A stretch of 8,984 nucleotides of DNA. It comes from an uncultured Pirellulaceae bacterium (lineage in GTDB: Bacteria > Planctomycetota > Planctomycetia > Pirellulales > Pirellulaceae). Of this stretch, positions 1-6,297 are shown in pieces. Within the stretch, counting starts at the first letter, position 1. Each line of letters begins with the position of its first letter. Position numbers and translations under genes: made by a program. The notes under the pieces were generated by a model. It did no database searches, was not told where the DNA came from, and worked only from the letters and a program-made list of their open reading frames with translations. Where the stretch lies: assembly GCA_934255105.1 (NCBI GenBank), contig CAKQNH010000138.1, positions 1-8,984 of the forward strand, in the 5' to 3' direction.

Positions 1-15
1 CTCGGACTAGTTCCT

Positions 16-1500
16 TTAACCTTTATCGGCGCTGACGGTAAGCCCGAGCGAGATGCCGAGATGGTCGAGTCGCGTACGCAACGTGGTGCGGGTGATGCCG
101 AGTCGCTTAGCGGCTTGCGTTAGATTGCCCTCGGTATGCCTGAGCACTTCTGTGAAGATCCCGCGCTCAGCTACATTGATCAGTTCGCGATGAATTTCGT
201 CGCTGCCACTGTGCAGTAGATCGCGGGTCATCTGAGTGAAATCCATCAGCGGTCGACTGTCTGTGGCGGCGGCAGTCGCTGCGTTGCCGCCTCGCACACC
301 AAGCGACGAATCATCGCCGCTCTTATTGTGGCGCAGACTCACGGGGAGAAAGGCGGGGGTGACTACCGGGCCGGTGGCTTCCAGCAAGGAGTGTTTGACA
401 ACGCTCTGAAGTTCGCGGACGTTGCCTGGCCAGGGGTAAGCCAGCAGCAGCTCCATGGTTTCCGGCGCATAGCCGGTGACTTGTTTACCAAGCTCCTGGC
501 TGAACTTGCGCAGAAAATAGTTGGCTAGTAAACGAACGTCGTCGCCGCGCTCGCGCAACGGAGGGAGGCGAATCGCGTAGACGTTGAGCCGGTAGAACAG
601 ATCGCTGCGGAACTCTTTGTCTTCGATAGCTTGATCCAGGTCGCGATTGGTGGCGGCAATCAGACGCGCATTCGTGGAGATGGGCAGGTTGCCACCCACG
701 CGTTCAAAGCATTGCTCCTGCAGCACGCGCAAAATTTTGGTTTGCATGAGCGGCGTCATGTCGCCAATTTCGTCCAGGAACAATGTTCCTTCGCTGCACA
801 ATTCGAATTTGCCGATGCGTTTGGTGTCGGCCCCGGTGTAGGCACCTTTCTCGTGACCGAACAGTTCGCTTTCGAGCAATTGTTCTGGGATGGCGGCGCA
901 GTTGATCGCCAAAAACCGTCCTTTGGGACGCGCCCCGTATTGGAACAAAGCACGGGCGACAACTTCCTTGCCAGTGCCACTCTCCCCCAAGATAAGCACC
1001 GTCACATGCTGTTTGGCGACGCGTCCGATGGAGCGGTAGACCTCTTGCATAGCGGGGCATTCACCAATCAAGAGATCGCTGGACAGATCATCATCAGGAA
1101 GTGGATCGCCGGGCTTAACGGGGACGATCGCCGAGACTCGCGTCATGCGACTGGTTTCGGCCGCATTTTCGATCAGCGGGATGAGCACGTCGGGATCGAG
1201 CGGCTTGAGGACGTATTCGAATGCGCCGCGCTGCATGGCTTCTATGGCGGTCCCCGCCGTACCTTGGCCGGTCATCAGTAGAATGGGGATGGTGCTATCT
1301 ACGCTATGCATTTTCTCGAAGGCGTCCATGCCGGACATATCGGGCAAGCGAATGTCGCACAGCACCACGTCTGGTCGTTCGTTTAGGAAATGCTTAATTC
1401 CGGCGGCGGCTGAATTGCACGTTGTCACACGTTCATCTGGGAAAGCCGCTTCAACCGTCTCCAGAATAAGCGGTTCGTCGTCAATCACAAGCAATCGCAT
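16..1500 (-). CDS. NtrC-family sigma-54-dependent response regulator
   Basis: A 494-residue three-domain transcription activator. Receiver domain at about residues 1-115, with acidic pocket D7/D8, phospho-acceptor D49, T77 and K99. AAA+ sigma-54 activator domain at about 143-375: Walker A GESGTGKE (172-179), sigma-54 contact loop GAYTGA (219-224, the Y variant of GAFTGA), Walker B FLDEIG (241-246), arginine-finger region around FRSDLFYRLN (297-306), and WPGNVREL (357-364). A low-complexity Ala/Gly/Asp/Ser linker (about 391-420) leads to a Fis-type helix-turn-helix (about 455-483, NLTQAAKRLGITRTTLRTRL). All key ATPase and phosphorylation residues are present, so it should be functional. In this family phosphorylation drives oligomerisation and ATP-powered opening of sigma-54 promoters. 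The ATG at 1500 is preceded by GGAAG with a 7-nt spacer. It lies 17 bp after the kinase gene and is almost certainly cotranscribed with it. The specific target is not known from sequence; the divergent efflux operon is the obvious candidate. Confidence 0.95.
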   Translation of the reverse strand: MRLLVIDDEPLILETVEAAFPDERVTTCNSAAAGIKHFLNERPDVVLCDIRLPDMSGMDAFEKMHSVDSTIPILLMTGQGTAGTAIEAMQRGAFEYVLKPLDPDVLIPLIENAAETSRMTRVSAIVPVKPGDPLPDDDLSSDLLIGECPAMQEVYRSIGRVAKQHVTVLILGESGTGKEVVARALFQYGARPKGRFLAINCAAIPEQLLESELFGHEKGAYTGADTKRIGKFELCSEGTLFLDEIGDMTPLMQTKILRVLQEQCFERVGGNLPISTNARLIAATNRDLDQAIEDKEFRSDLFYRLNVYAIRLPPLRERGDDVRLLANYFLRKFSQELGKQVTGYAPETMELLLAYPWPGNVRELQSVVKHSLLEATGPVVTPAFLPVSLRHNKSGDDSSLGVRGGNAATAAATDSRPLMDFTQMTRDLLHSGSDEIHRELINVAERGIFTEVLRHTEGNLTQAAKRLGITRTTLRTRLDHLGISLGLTVSADKG

Positions 1501-1517
1501 TTTTTATCTTCCAAATT

Positions 1518-3779
1518 CTAAAGGCTGTTTTCAAGCGCGCCACGTATGGCCTGCAACAATTGTTCATCTGAATAGGGTTTGGCTAAAAACCCGTTGGTAT
1601 CTGCTAGCTGGTCCCTCTCGCTGCCCGGACGTTGCAGGCCGCTGGTGGCAAGTATTCTACACTCTGGCGCAATGGCTCGCAGAGCCGCCTTGGTTTGGTA
1701 TCCATCCATGCCAGGCATCATCATATCCAGCATAATCAGATCGACTTGATCTGGCCGCTGCTGGAAAACCACCAGCGCTTCATCTCCACTGGCAGCGGTC
1801 AGCACCCGGTAGCCATTGCATTCCAGCGTCTCGCGAGCGGTTTCCAAAATTGCTGACTCGTCGTCCACGATCAGCACGGTCTCTCCCCGGCCAGTCAACG
1901 AGCGGGTCGCAGCGTGGGCAAGAGCTTCGTGCGCTACCGCATCGTGCGCAACAGCATCGTGCGCAACAAGCGCCGCCGGCTCCTGCGCGCCTGGGATCGG
2001 AAAATAGACGGAGAAGGTCGTCCCCACCCCGACTTCACTATAGACATTGATATCACCTCCGTAGGAGCGAACTATCCCTAGCGTGCTAGCTAACCCCAAG
2101 CCGGTTCCTTGGCCTTGAGGTTTCGTGGTAAAGAAGGGATCAAAGATGCGGTCGATGTGCTCGTTGGCGATTCCGTCGCCCGTATCGGCCACCGACAGCA
2201 AGATGTGCAGCCCTGGTTGCAATCGATCGCTCCGCTCAGCACGGACAGCATTGATATGAAACCGTTTGATTTCGATGCGTAGGATGCCGCCCTGTGGCAT
2301 AGCATCACGCGCATTGATGGCTAGATTCAAGACGACTTGGGAAAGCTCCGTGGTGTCGGCTAGGAGCAGCGGTAGGTCCGCTGCAACGTTGATTTGCAAG
2401 TCGATGGTCTTGGGTAGCGTAAGGCTTAGAATTTCTTCCGCTTCCAGGACGATCTCTCGAATGTCGACCGCCCGCAAGCTGGGGCTATCCCCACCGGCGA
2501 AGGCGAGCAGTTTTTTGAGCATCTTGCTACCTCGTTCGGCGCTAATGATGATGGTATCCAGCAAGCGTGGCGTATTCTTGTTGCCGCGTTTGATCAACTT
2601 GACACTCATTAAAATCGGCGTTAGCACATTGTTCAAATCATGGGCTACTCCCCCTGCCAGCGTGCCGATACTCTCCAGTCGTTGCGATCGCCGCTCCTTT
2701 GCTTCCTGCAGCTTGCGATCGGTGATATTGATCAGCAGGACGAGCTTGCCTGTCCGCTTACCTGCTCGGTCGCGGATGAACGACCGCCGCTGCTCGAGCA
2801 CTAACACGACCCCTTGGGGCATGTTCCACATCCGCTCGGAGATGGACAATCCCGTGTCATCCAGCTCTTGCAGTTCCCGAGTCCACTGCGGTTCATCGAC
2901 CTGCAATAGGTCGCGCAGAGTTTTCCCTTCAAGCTCGCTTCCAGGACTATTTAGCAGGCGTTCCGCTCCCGAGTTGACCGACTGGATAACCCCCTCCAGA
3001 TCGGTAATTACGACGGCTTCACTGATTTGTTCTAAGACTGCCGCCAACTCGTTTTGCTCCTTGTGTAGTGCGCTTTCCGCGTGTTCGCGCTTGCGCCGAT
3101 CCGCATAGGCGGCTAGCCCAATGCAAACGATGGAGACCAGAGCAATCAGGTGTCCCACAGTGATTGTCGACTGAGTCAGGCTGTCCAAGTAGCGTGTATT
3201 GGCTTCGATCTGGTCGAGCTTCTCACCTTGTTTGCCGATCATCTCATCGGCCGCGTTGCGGGCCGAGTCCATGATGGCTTTGCCGCCCCCTAGTCTGATC
3301 AGATCGAGCACCTCATCGCTGACGCGCAAGTCCGACTGGCGACGGCGAAGTGCGATGACCTGGGCGAAGTGCGATTGTTGTTTGACGAACGCTGCGCGCA
3401 ATTTCACTAGGCTATCCTCCACTTCGGGGTTGTGCAGCGCGAGCGTTTGCAGTTCCTCAAACAGTGATTCAGCCGTGGTGATTCCCTGATCGTGTATGGC
3501 TAAATGTTCATTCTCACCCGTGAGCACAAAGCCTCGCTGGCCGGTCTCGGTATCCTTCATCGCCGACAGCAGGCGGTGAGCCGACTCGCGAATGGCGTAG
3601 GCGTGTGCGATGCGATGCTCACCCTGGCGAATCTTCAGGGTATTGACAAACGTGACTATGCCGAAGACGGCGACCAGGCCAAAAGCGGCCCCAATGGCAA
3701 TGGGAAGCCAGTGTGTGCGGTTGTGATTTTGCGGAATCGTCGTGGGAGCAATGGGAGACAACTTGCAAGCCTTGTTCAA
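1518..3779 (-). CDS. Membrane hybrid histidine kinase (CHASE3-PAS-HisKA-HATPase-REC)
   Basis: A 753-residue sensor kinase. TM1 is at about residues 24-47, an extracytoplasmic CHASE3-like helical sensor at about 50-200 (note MKDTETGQRGFVLTGE, 74-89), and TM2 at about 206-225. A PAS domain follows (about 243-355), then HisKA with phospho-His H380 in GGVAHDLNN. The ATPase domain has N-box N489, G1 DTGDG (532-536), FDPFF (546-550) and G2 GQGTGLGL (556-563). A C-terminal receiver (about 634-750) has phospho-acceptor D685 and K734. The kinase core resembles NtrB-like kinases. The internal receiver has no HPt partner here, so it may modulate the kinase or act as a phosphate sink. The cognate regulator follows directly. 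The start is TTG at 3779: an in-frame TAA abuts it upstream, and the first internal ATG (M74) lies beyond TM1, so TTG (or the TTG at codon 7) is needed to keep TM1. No clear Shine-Dalgarno is seen. The ligand is unknown. Confidence 0.93.
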   Translation of the reverse strand: MNKACKLSPIAPTTIPQNHNRTHWLPIAIGAAFGLVAVFGIVTFVNTLKIRQGEHRIAHAYAIRESAHRLLSAMKDTETGQRGFVLTGENEHLAIHDQGITTAESLFEELQTLALHNPEVEDSLVKLRAAFVKQQSHFAQVIALRRRQSDLRVSDEVLDLIRLGGGKAIMDSARNAADEMIGKQGEKLDQIEANTRYLDSLTQSTITVGHLIALVSIVCIGLAAYADRRKREHAESALHKEQNELAAVLEQISEAVVITDLEGVIQSVNSGAERLLNSPGSELEGKTLRDLLQVDEPQWTRELQELDDTGLSISERMWNMPQGVVLVLEQRRSFIRDRAGKRTGKLVLLINITDRKLQEAKERRSQRLESIGTLAGGVAHDLNNVLTPILMSVKLIKRGNKNTPRLLDTIIISAERGSKMLKKLLAFAGGDSPSLRAVDIREIVLEAEEILSLTLPKTIDLQINVAADLPLLLADTTELSQVVLNLAINARDAMPQGGILRIEIKRFHINAVRAERSDRLQPGLHILLSVADTGDGIANEHIDRIFDPFFTTKPQGQGTGLGLASTLGIVRSYGGDINVYSEVGVGTTFSVYFPIPGAQEPAALVAHDAVAHDAVAHEALAHAATRSLTGRGETVLIVDDESAILETARETLECNGYRVLTAASGDEALVVFQQRPDQVDLIMLDMMMPGMDGYQTKAALRAIAPECRILATSGLQRPGSERDQLADTNGFLAKPYSDEQLLQAIRGALENSL
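1908..1967 (-). repeat. In-frame 15-bp tandem repeat coding the kinase-receiver linker
   Basis: Four tandem 15-bp units (1953-1967, 1938-1952, 1923-1937, 1908-1922) encode V/L-A-H-D/E/A-A pentapeptides at kinase residues 605-624, between the ATPase and receiver domains. The two leftmost-coded units are nearly identical (GTTGCGCACGATGC core) and the next two have diverged, which is the pattern of recent slippage expansion. A His falls every five residues (H607, H612, H617, H622). It is probably a flexible or helical linker whose length can change without a frameshift. Confidence 0.85.
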
Positions 3780-3795
3780 TTAGCTGGGCAAATAG

Positions 3796-3825
3796 TAGCC
3801 GGTCGAATGGTAGCCGGTCGAATGG
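3796..3825. repeat. Perfect 15-bp tandem duplication upstream of the kinase
   Basis: TAGCCGGTCGAATGG occurs twice head to tail (3796-3810 and 3811-3825), 17-46 bp upstream of the TTG start of the kinase gene, hence in its 5' leader or promoter. The two copies are identical, suggesting a recent duplication. A 9-bp piece of the reverse complement (CCATTCGAC) recurs at 3986-3994. It could be a duplicated operator or simple slippage. Confidence 0.85.
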
Positions 3826-4026
3826 CGGGTTTGTCTGTCCGGGGATAGGTCAGCTTGTACTTCGCTATTCTACTGACTTGCGCAATCGAAGGAGAAGCGC
3901 AGAGGTGGAATCATGTTAAAACGCTCGCCCACTCTCAAGCGCCAAAAAAGTTGCAGAAAAAAAGACACTTCTCACTGATCGCCACCCATTCGACTATCTA
4001 AATCAGCAGCGGCAAGCTCACCTCTG

Positions 4027-4033
4027 CTTGCAT
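4027..4033. promoter_or_regulatory. CTTGCAT heptamer, left copy (candidate regulator half-site)
   Basis: CTTGCAT lies on the kinase side of the hexamer tract. The same heptamer, or its reverse complement, occurs three more times at 4457-4516 on the efflux side. Four copies in 889 bp is well above chance for a 7-mer. I noticed only two more in the rest of the window, both inside coding sequence. Binding by the NtrC-type regulator is a guess. Confidence 0.25.
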
Positions 4034-4045
4034 TTTTTCGCACTG

Positions 4046-4057
4046 GTACTCGTACTC
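4046..4057. repeat. Inverted partner of the hexamer tract
   Basis: GTACTCGTACTC is the exact reverse complement of two GAGTAC units and sits 43 bp before the tract begins at 4101. It can pair with any two adjacent GAGTAC units, making a hairpin or cruciform of variable register. It may be a remnant of an inverted expansion. Confidence 0.8.
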
Positions 4058-4100
4058 GCTGCCCATGCGACTCGATTAGGAGTGCGAGCACTATTTCATT

Positions 4101-4238
4101 GAGTACGAGTACGAGTACGAGTACGAGTACGAGTACGAGTACGAGTACGAGTACGAGTACGAGTACGGGTACGAGTACGGGTACGAGTACGGGTACGAGT
4201 ACGGGTACGGGTACGGGTACGGGTACGAGTACGAGTAC
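4101..4238. repeat. Hexanucleotide microsatellite, 23 units of GAGTAC/GGGTAC
   Basis: This is an uninterrupted 138-bp tract with a strict 6-bp period. The first 11 units (4101-4166) are all GAGTAC. From 4167 the second base varies: seven units are GGGTAC (4167, 4179, 4191, 4203, 4209, 4215, 4221) and the rest GAGTAC, giving 16 plus 7 units. Alternation and then a run of four GGGTAC indicate expansion of dimers and monomers at different times. Each unit contains the palindrome GTAC. A reverse-complement pair of units lies just upstream (4046-4057). The open frames through it encode Ser-Thr or Tyr-Ser/Pro dipeptide runs and are not credible genes. Confidence 0.97.
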
Positions 4239-4456
4239 GGGAAGTCGAGACTGGAGGTGGTGTTCAGCGAGAACTGTCGAAAAAAACGACTTCGGCCCGT
4301 TATTTGCAAACCACGGTAAATCATGGAAGTTTCGCGTGAGTCCGGGCGTCGTAGATGCCGTACTAAGTCCGCTCTGCCTATGGTTTTCTGAGTTGCAGTA
4401 ACGATTAGCAGGCTAGCGGGGCAAAAGCGAGAAGACTCTGTGTTGCCCTGCAGTTT

Positions 4457-4516
4457 CTTGCATATGTTGAAATTTTTTGCAGACAATGCAAGTTGCTGCA
4501 GGCAGCGTCATGCAAG
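4457..4516. promoter_or_regulatory. Cluster of CTTGCAT/ATGCAAG heptamers (candidate upstream activator sites)
   Basis: CTTGCAT at 4457-4463 and ATGCAAG at 4486-4492 form an inverted pair with centres 29 bp apart. A further ATGCAAG at 4510-4516 is a direct repeat of the second, 24 bp on. The cluster lies about 155-215 bp upstream of the adaptor start and about 85-145 bp upstream of the weak sigma-54-like site at 4601. That is where enhancer sites of NtrC-type activators usually sit. The motif clustering is seen; the assignment to this regulator is inferred. Confidence 0.3.
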
Positions 4517-4600
4517 CGTTCGCGTCTCAGAGCAAGCTAACCGAAACTTTTGTGCGCCGTGCCCGTCGTCACCAGTGTTTAGGGAACATTGACGAGCGTC

Positions 4601-4616
4601 TGGCACCAGCGTTTTA
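4601..4616 (+). promoter_or_regulatory. Weak sigma-54-like promoter candidate upstream of the adaptor
   Basis: TGGCACCAGCGTTTTA has a perfect -24 block (TGGCAC), then five bases and TT at the position of the -12 block. The important -12 GC is replaced by TT, so the match is only half good. It lies 55 bp before the preferred ATG and downstream of the heptamer cluster, and the window encodes a sigma-54 activator. Those facts are why it is listed despite the poor -12 element. Confidence 0.2.
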
Positions 4617-4662
4617 TTGGATCTTCTAACATTCCCGCCAAACGATCCGGGCCGCGTCCCGA

Positions 4663-4666
4663 AAGG
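4663..4666 (+). promoter_or_regulatory. Ribosome binding site that favours the second ATG
   Basis: AAGG, within GAAAGG at 4661-4666, is the only Shine-Dalgarno-like sequence before the adaptor gene. It is 2 nt from the ATG at 4669, 5 nt from the ATG at 4672 and 14 nt from the ATG at 4681. The spacing favours 4672, which changes the protein by one residue only. Confidence 0.45.
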
Positions 4667-4668
4667 CA

Positions 4669-5904
4669 ATGATGAATACTATGCACGTCTCACCTATCCC
4701 TTCTATCGGGCTCCTTCTGCTTGCGCTTTCACTCCCCGGCTGCGGCGAGTTTGGAGCGAAACCAATTGAACCGCAAGCGATGGGAGAGGGGATTCAGCAA
4801 ACGGCGCTGCATGAGACCGGCCATTCGCAAGTGCCGCACCCCGAAGATGGTCACGCTGCGGCACCCTCTTCGGAAGAAGGGCACGGCGAGGGTGGCCATG
4901 GCCATAAGACGCATAAGATCGTGGTTACTAGCCCCGTAGCCAAAGACATCGTCACCACCGAACGCTATGTGTGCCAAATCCACTCGCAACGCCATATCGA
5001 AGTCTGTGCATTGGAGGGTGGCTATTTGGAAGCGATCCCAGTCAAAGAGGGCCAGCGGGTGAAGCAGGGGGATCTGTTGTTCAAAATCCTGCCGATTCTT
5101 TATCAGGCCAAGTTGGAGTCGGATATCGCCGAGGCACAACTAGCACAGATTGAGCTTCAGAACACGGACAAGTTGTACCAACAGAAGATCGTCGCGCAAC
5201 CCGAAGTGGCACTGGCCCAAGCGAAGCTCGCCAAGGCCCAGGCCAATGTAAAACTTGCTCAAGCTGAATTAAACTTCGCCAACATCAAAGCACCTTTTGA
5301 CGGTATCATCGACCGCCAGCAGCAACAACTGGGTAGCTTGGTCGCGGAGGGAGATGTTCTAACCACGCTGTCCGATAACAGCGTCATGTGGGTCTACTTC
5401 AATGTGCCCGAGGCTAGGTATCTGGAGTACGAAGCCGATCCAAAAAAAGATGAGTTGCAAGTTCATCTGAGGCTGGCCAATGGGACGATCTTTCCACAGG
5501 CGGGAACGATTGGGGCGATCGAGGCAGTCTTCAACAACGAGACTGGAAACATCTCCTTTCGTGCGGATTTTGACAATCCGCAGCATCTGCTGCGACATGG
5601 GCAAACCGGCACCATCCTGCTCAGCCGATTGGTCAAAAACGCGCTGGTCATCCCTCAGCGAGCGACCTTCGAAATCCTGGATAAGAGATACGCCTTCGTC
5701 GTCGGTGACGATAACGTAGTACACCAGCGAGATATCGCCATCCGCAGCGAACAGGACGATATTTACCTGCTCGAAAGTGGCCTCAAGGAAGGTGAGAAAA
5801 TCATCTTGGAGGGGATCCGCGAGGTCCGCGATGGTGACAAGGTGCAGTACGAGTACAAGGCACCCGAGGAAGTGCTGAGCCATCTAAAGTATCCTGCGCA
5901 ATAA
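4669..5904 (+). CDS. RND efflux periplasmic adaptor (membrane fusion protein), His-rich lipoprotein
   Basis: A 411-residue adaptor linking an inner-membrane RND pump to an outer-membrane channel. It has a short lipoprotein signal peptide with lipobox LPGC (C25), so the mature protein should be lipid-anchored. A His-rich leader follows, with eight His between residues 48 and 82 in GH-type motifs. A lipoyl/barrel-sandwich half begins near 104-140 (GGYLEAIPVKEGQRVKQGD). A coiled-coil alpha-hairpin spans about 147-203 (Ala/Gln/Leu-rich, ALAQAKLAKAQANVKLAQAE). The second lipoyl half includes IKAPFDGIIDR (206-216), and beta-barrel and membrane-proximal domains run to the C-terminus (GLKEGEKIILEGIREVRDGD, 371-390). 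Length is usual for the AcrA/MexA family. ATGs at 4669, 4672 and 4681 are all possible starts; 4672 has the best spacing. The permease follows after 491 bp. Substrate is unknown. The His cluster could bind metal, though the pump looks like the hydrophobe (HAE-1) type. C102 and C113 could pair. Confidence 0.95.
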   Translation: MMNTMHVSPIPSIGLLLLALSLPGCGEFGAKPIEPQAMGEGIQQTALHETGHSQVPHPEDGHAAAPSSEEGHGEGGHGHKTHKIVVTSPVAKDIVTTERYVCQIHSQRHIEVCALEGGYLEAIPVKEGQRVKQGDLLFKILPILYQAKLESDIAEAQLAQIELQNTDKLYQQKIVAQPEVALAQAKLAKAQANVKLAQAELNFANIKAPFDGIIDRQQQQLGSLVAEGDVLTTLSDNSVMWVYFNVPEARYLEYEADPKKDELQVHLRLANGTIFPQAGTIGAIEAVFNNETGNISFRADFDNPQHLLRHGQTGTILLSRLVKNALVIPQRATFEILDKRYAFVVGDDNVVHQRDIAIRSEQDDIYLLESGLKEGEKIILEGIREVRDGDKVQYEYKAPEEVLSHLKYPAQ

Positions 5905-5935
5905 GCCTGGCGCATCGATGCTGTGAACAAACTCG

Positions 5936-5960
5936 GTAGCGGAAGTCGCCAAGGCTTTCG
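5936..5960 (+). repeat. Hairpin A, forward copy (GCCAA loop)
   Basis: The motif begins GTAGCGGAAGTCGCCAAGG. Bases 5939-5947 pair with 5953-5961 around a GCCAA loop, using some G-T wobbles. A second copy lies inverted at 6298-6321. The stems differ at two paired positions (AGTC/GGCT here, ACTC/GAGT there), preserving pairing, so structure rather than sequence appears to be kept. From memory, similar motifs recur between genes in Pirellulaceae; this is unverified. Confidence 0.75.
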
Positions 5961-5967
5961 TGAATCA

Positions 5968-6001
5968 CAGTTGGGCGATAAGTGGCGTTCGCTTCCAACT
6001 G
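5968..6001 (+). repeat. Stem-loop between hairpin A and the array
   Basis: CAGTTGGG (5968-5975) pairs with TTCCAACTG (within 5993-6001), giving an 8-bp stem with one G-T wobble and an 18-nt loop. There is no following T-run, so it is not a typical intrinsic terminator. Its role is unknown. Confidence 0.4.
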
Positions 6002-6022
6002 GCGCTGCATGCGTGGTTCCGC

Positions 6023-6279
6023 AATGACAAGCTGGAAGCTTATCCCACTTAGAAGACAAGCTGGAAGCTTATCCCACTTAAATGACAGGCTGGAAGCTTA
6101 TACCACTTAAATGACAAGCTGGAAGCTTATACCACTTAAATGACAAGCTGGAAGCTTATCCCACTTGATGACAAGCTGGAAGCTTATACCACTTAAATGA
6201 CAAGCTGGAAGCTTATACCACTTAAATGACAAGCTGGAAGCTTATACCACTCAGATGACAAGCTGGAAGCTTATCCCAC
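6023..6279. repeat. Nine tandem 29-bp units, each a GGA-loop hairpin
   Basis: The core GACAAGCTGGAAGCTTATC starts at 6026, 6055, 6084, 6113, 6142, 6170, 6199, 6228 and 6257. The period is 29 bp, except one 28-bp step (6142 to 6170) where a base is missing. Each core folds as GACAAGCT / AGCTTATC around GGA: seven of eight pairs, one C-A mismatch. It is followed by CCCACTT or ACCACTT and an AT-rich joint. The C/A variant is distributed c,c,a,a,c,a,a,a,c along the array; unit 3 has GACAGG for GACAAG. The period is not a multiple of three and units contain stop codons, so it is non-coding. There are no unique spacers, so it is not CRISPR. Confidence 0.97.
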
Positions 6280-6297
6280 GTTTGCCGATCCAGAATC

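Larger units (their letters stand above)
3780..4668. other. 889-bp divergent intergenic regulatory region
   Basis: This separates the leftward kinase operon from the rightward efflux operon, so it must hold both promoters. I see no convincing protein gene in it: the open frames across the hexamer tract are a product of the repeat. It contains the 15-bp duplication (3796-3825), an inverted partner of the hexamer tract (4046-4057), the tract itself (4101-4238), four CTTGCAT/ATGCAAG heptamers, and a GAAGTCG/CGACTTC inverted repeat (4241-4247 with 4287-4293). A possible minus-strand -10 box TAGAAT lies at 3872-3867, but I find no good -35 for it. No rho-independent terminator is needed or seen. 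Confidence 0.7.

Noticed and set aside
631..1281. 216-residue plus-strand open frame
   Set aside because: Antisense to the AAA+ and receiver domains of the response regulator, with no recognisable domain.
2266..3108. 280-residue plus-strand open frame
   Set aside because: It lies antisense inside the histidine kinase coding sequence, whose motifs are intact. The predicted protein is Ser/Arg-rich low complexity typical of an antisense shadow.
4276..4290. GTCG-A7-CGAC hairpin
   Set aside because: A 4-bp stem with an all-A loop is short and expected by chance; no regulatory meaning can be supported.
4099..4401. Plus-strand open frame with a long Ser-Thr run, and the minus-strand frame at 4091-4486 with Tyr-Ser/Pro runs
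   Set aside because: Both are read straight through the GAGTAC/GGGTAC microsatellite. The repeat happens to lack stops, and the rest of each frame has no domain, no Shine-Dalgarno and no family resemblance.
5912..5921. Terminator after the adaptor gene (palindrome GCATCGATGC)
   Set aside because: A 10-bp perfect palindrome without a loop or a following T-run is not an intrinsic terminator, and the permease downstream is likely cotranscribed.
5763..6059. 98-residue minus-strand open frame spanning the adaptor 3' end
   Set aside because: It is mostly antisense to the adaptor and then runs into hairpin A and the start of the array; no domain is visible.
6023..6279. CRISPR array
   Set aside because: The units are contiguous 29-bp tandem repeats with no unique spacers, and no cas gene is nearby.
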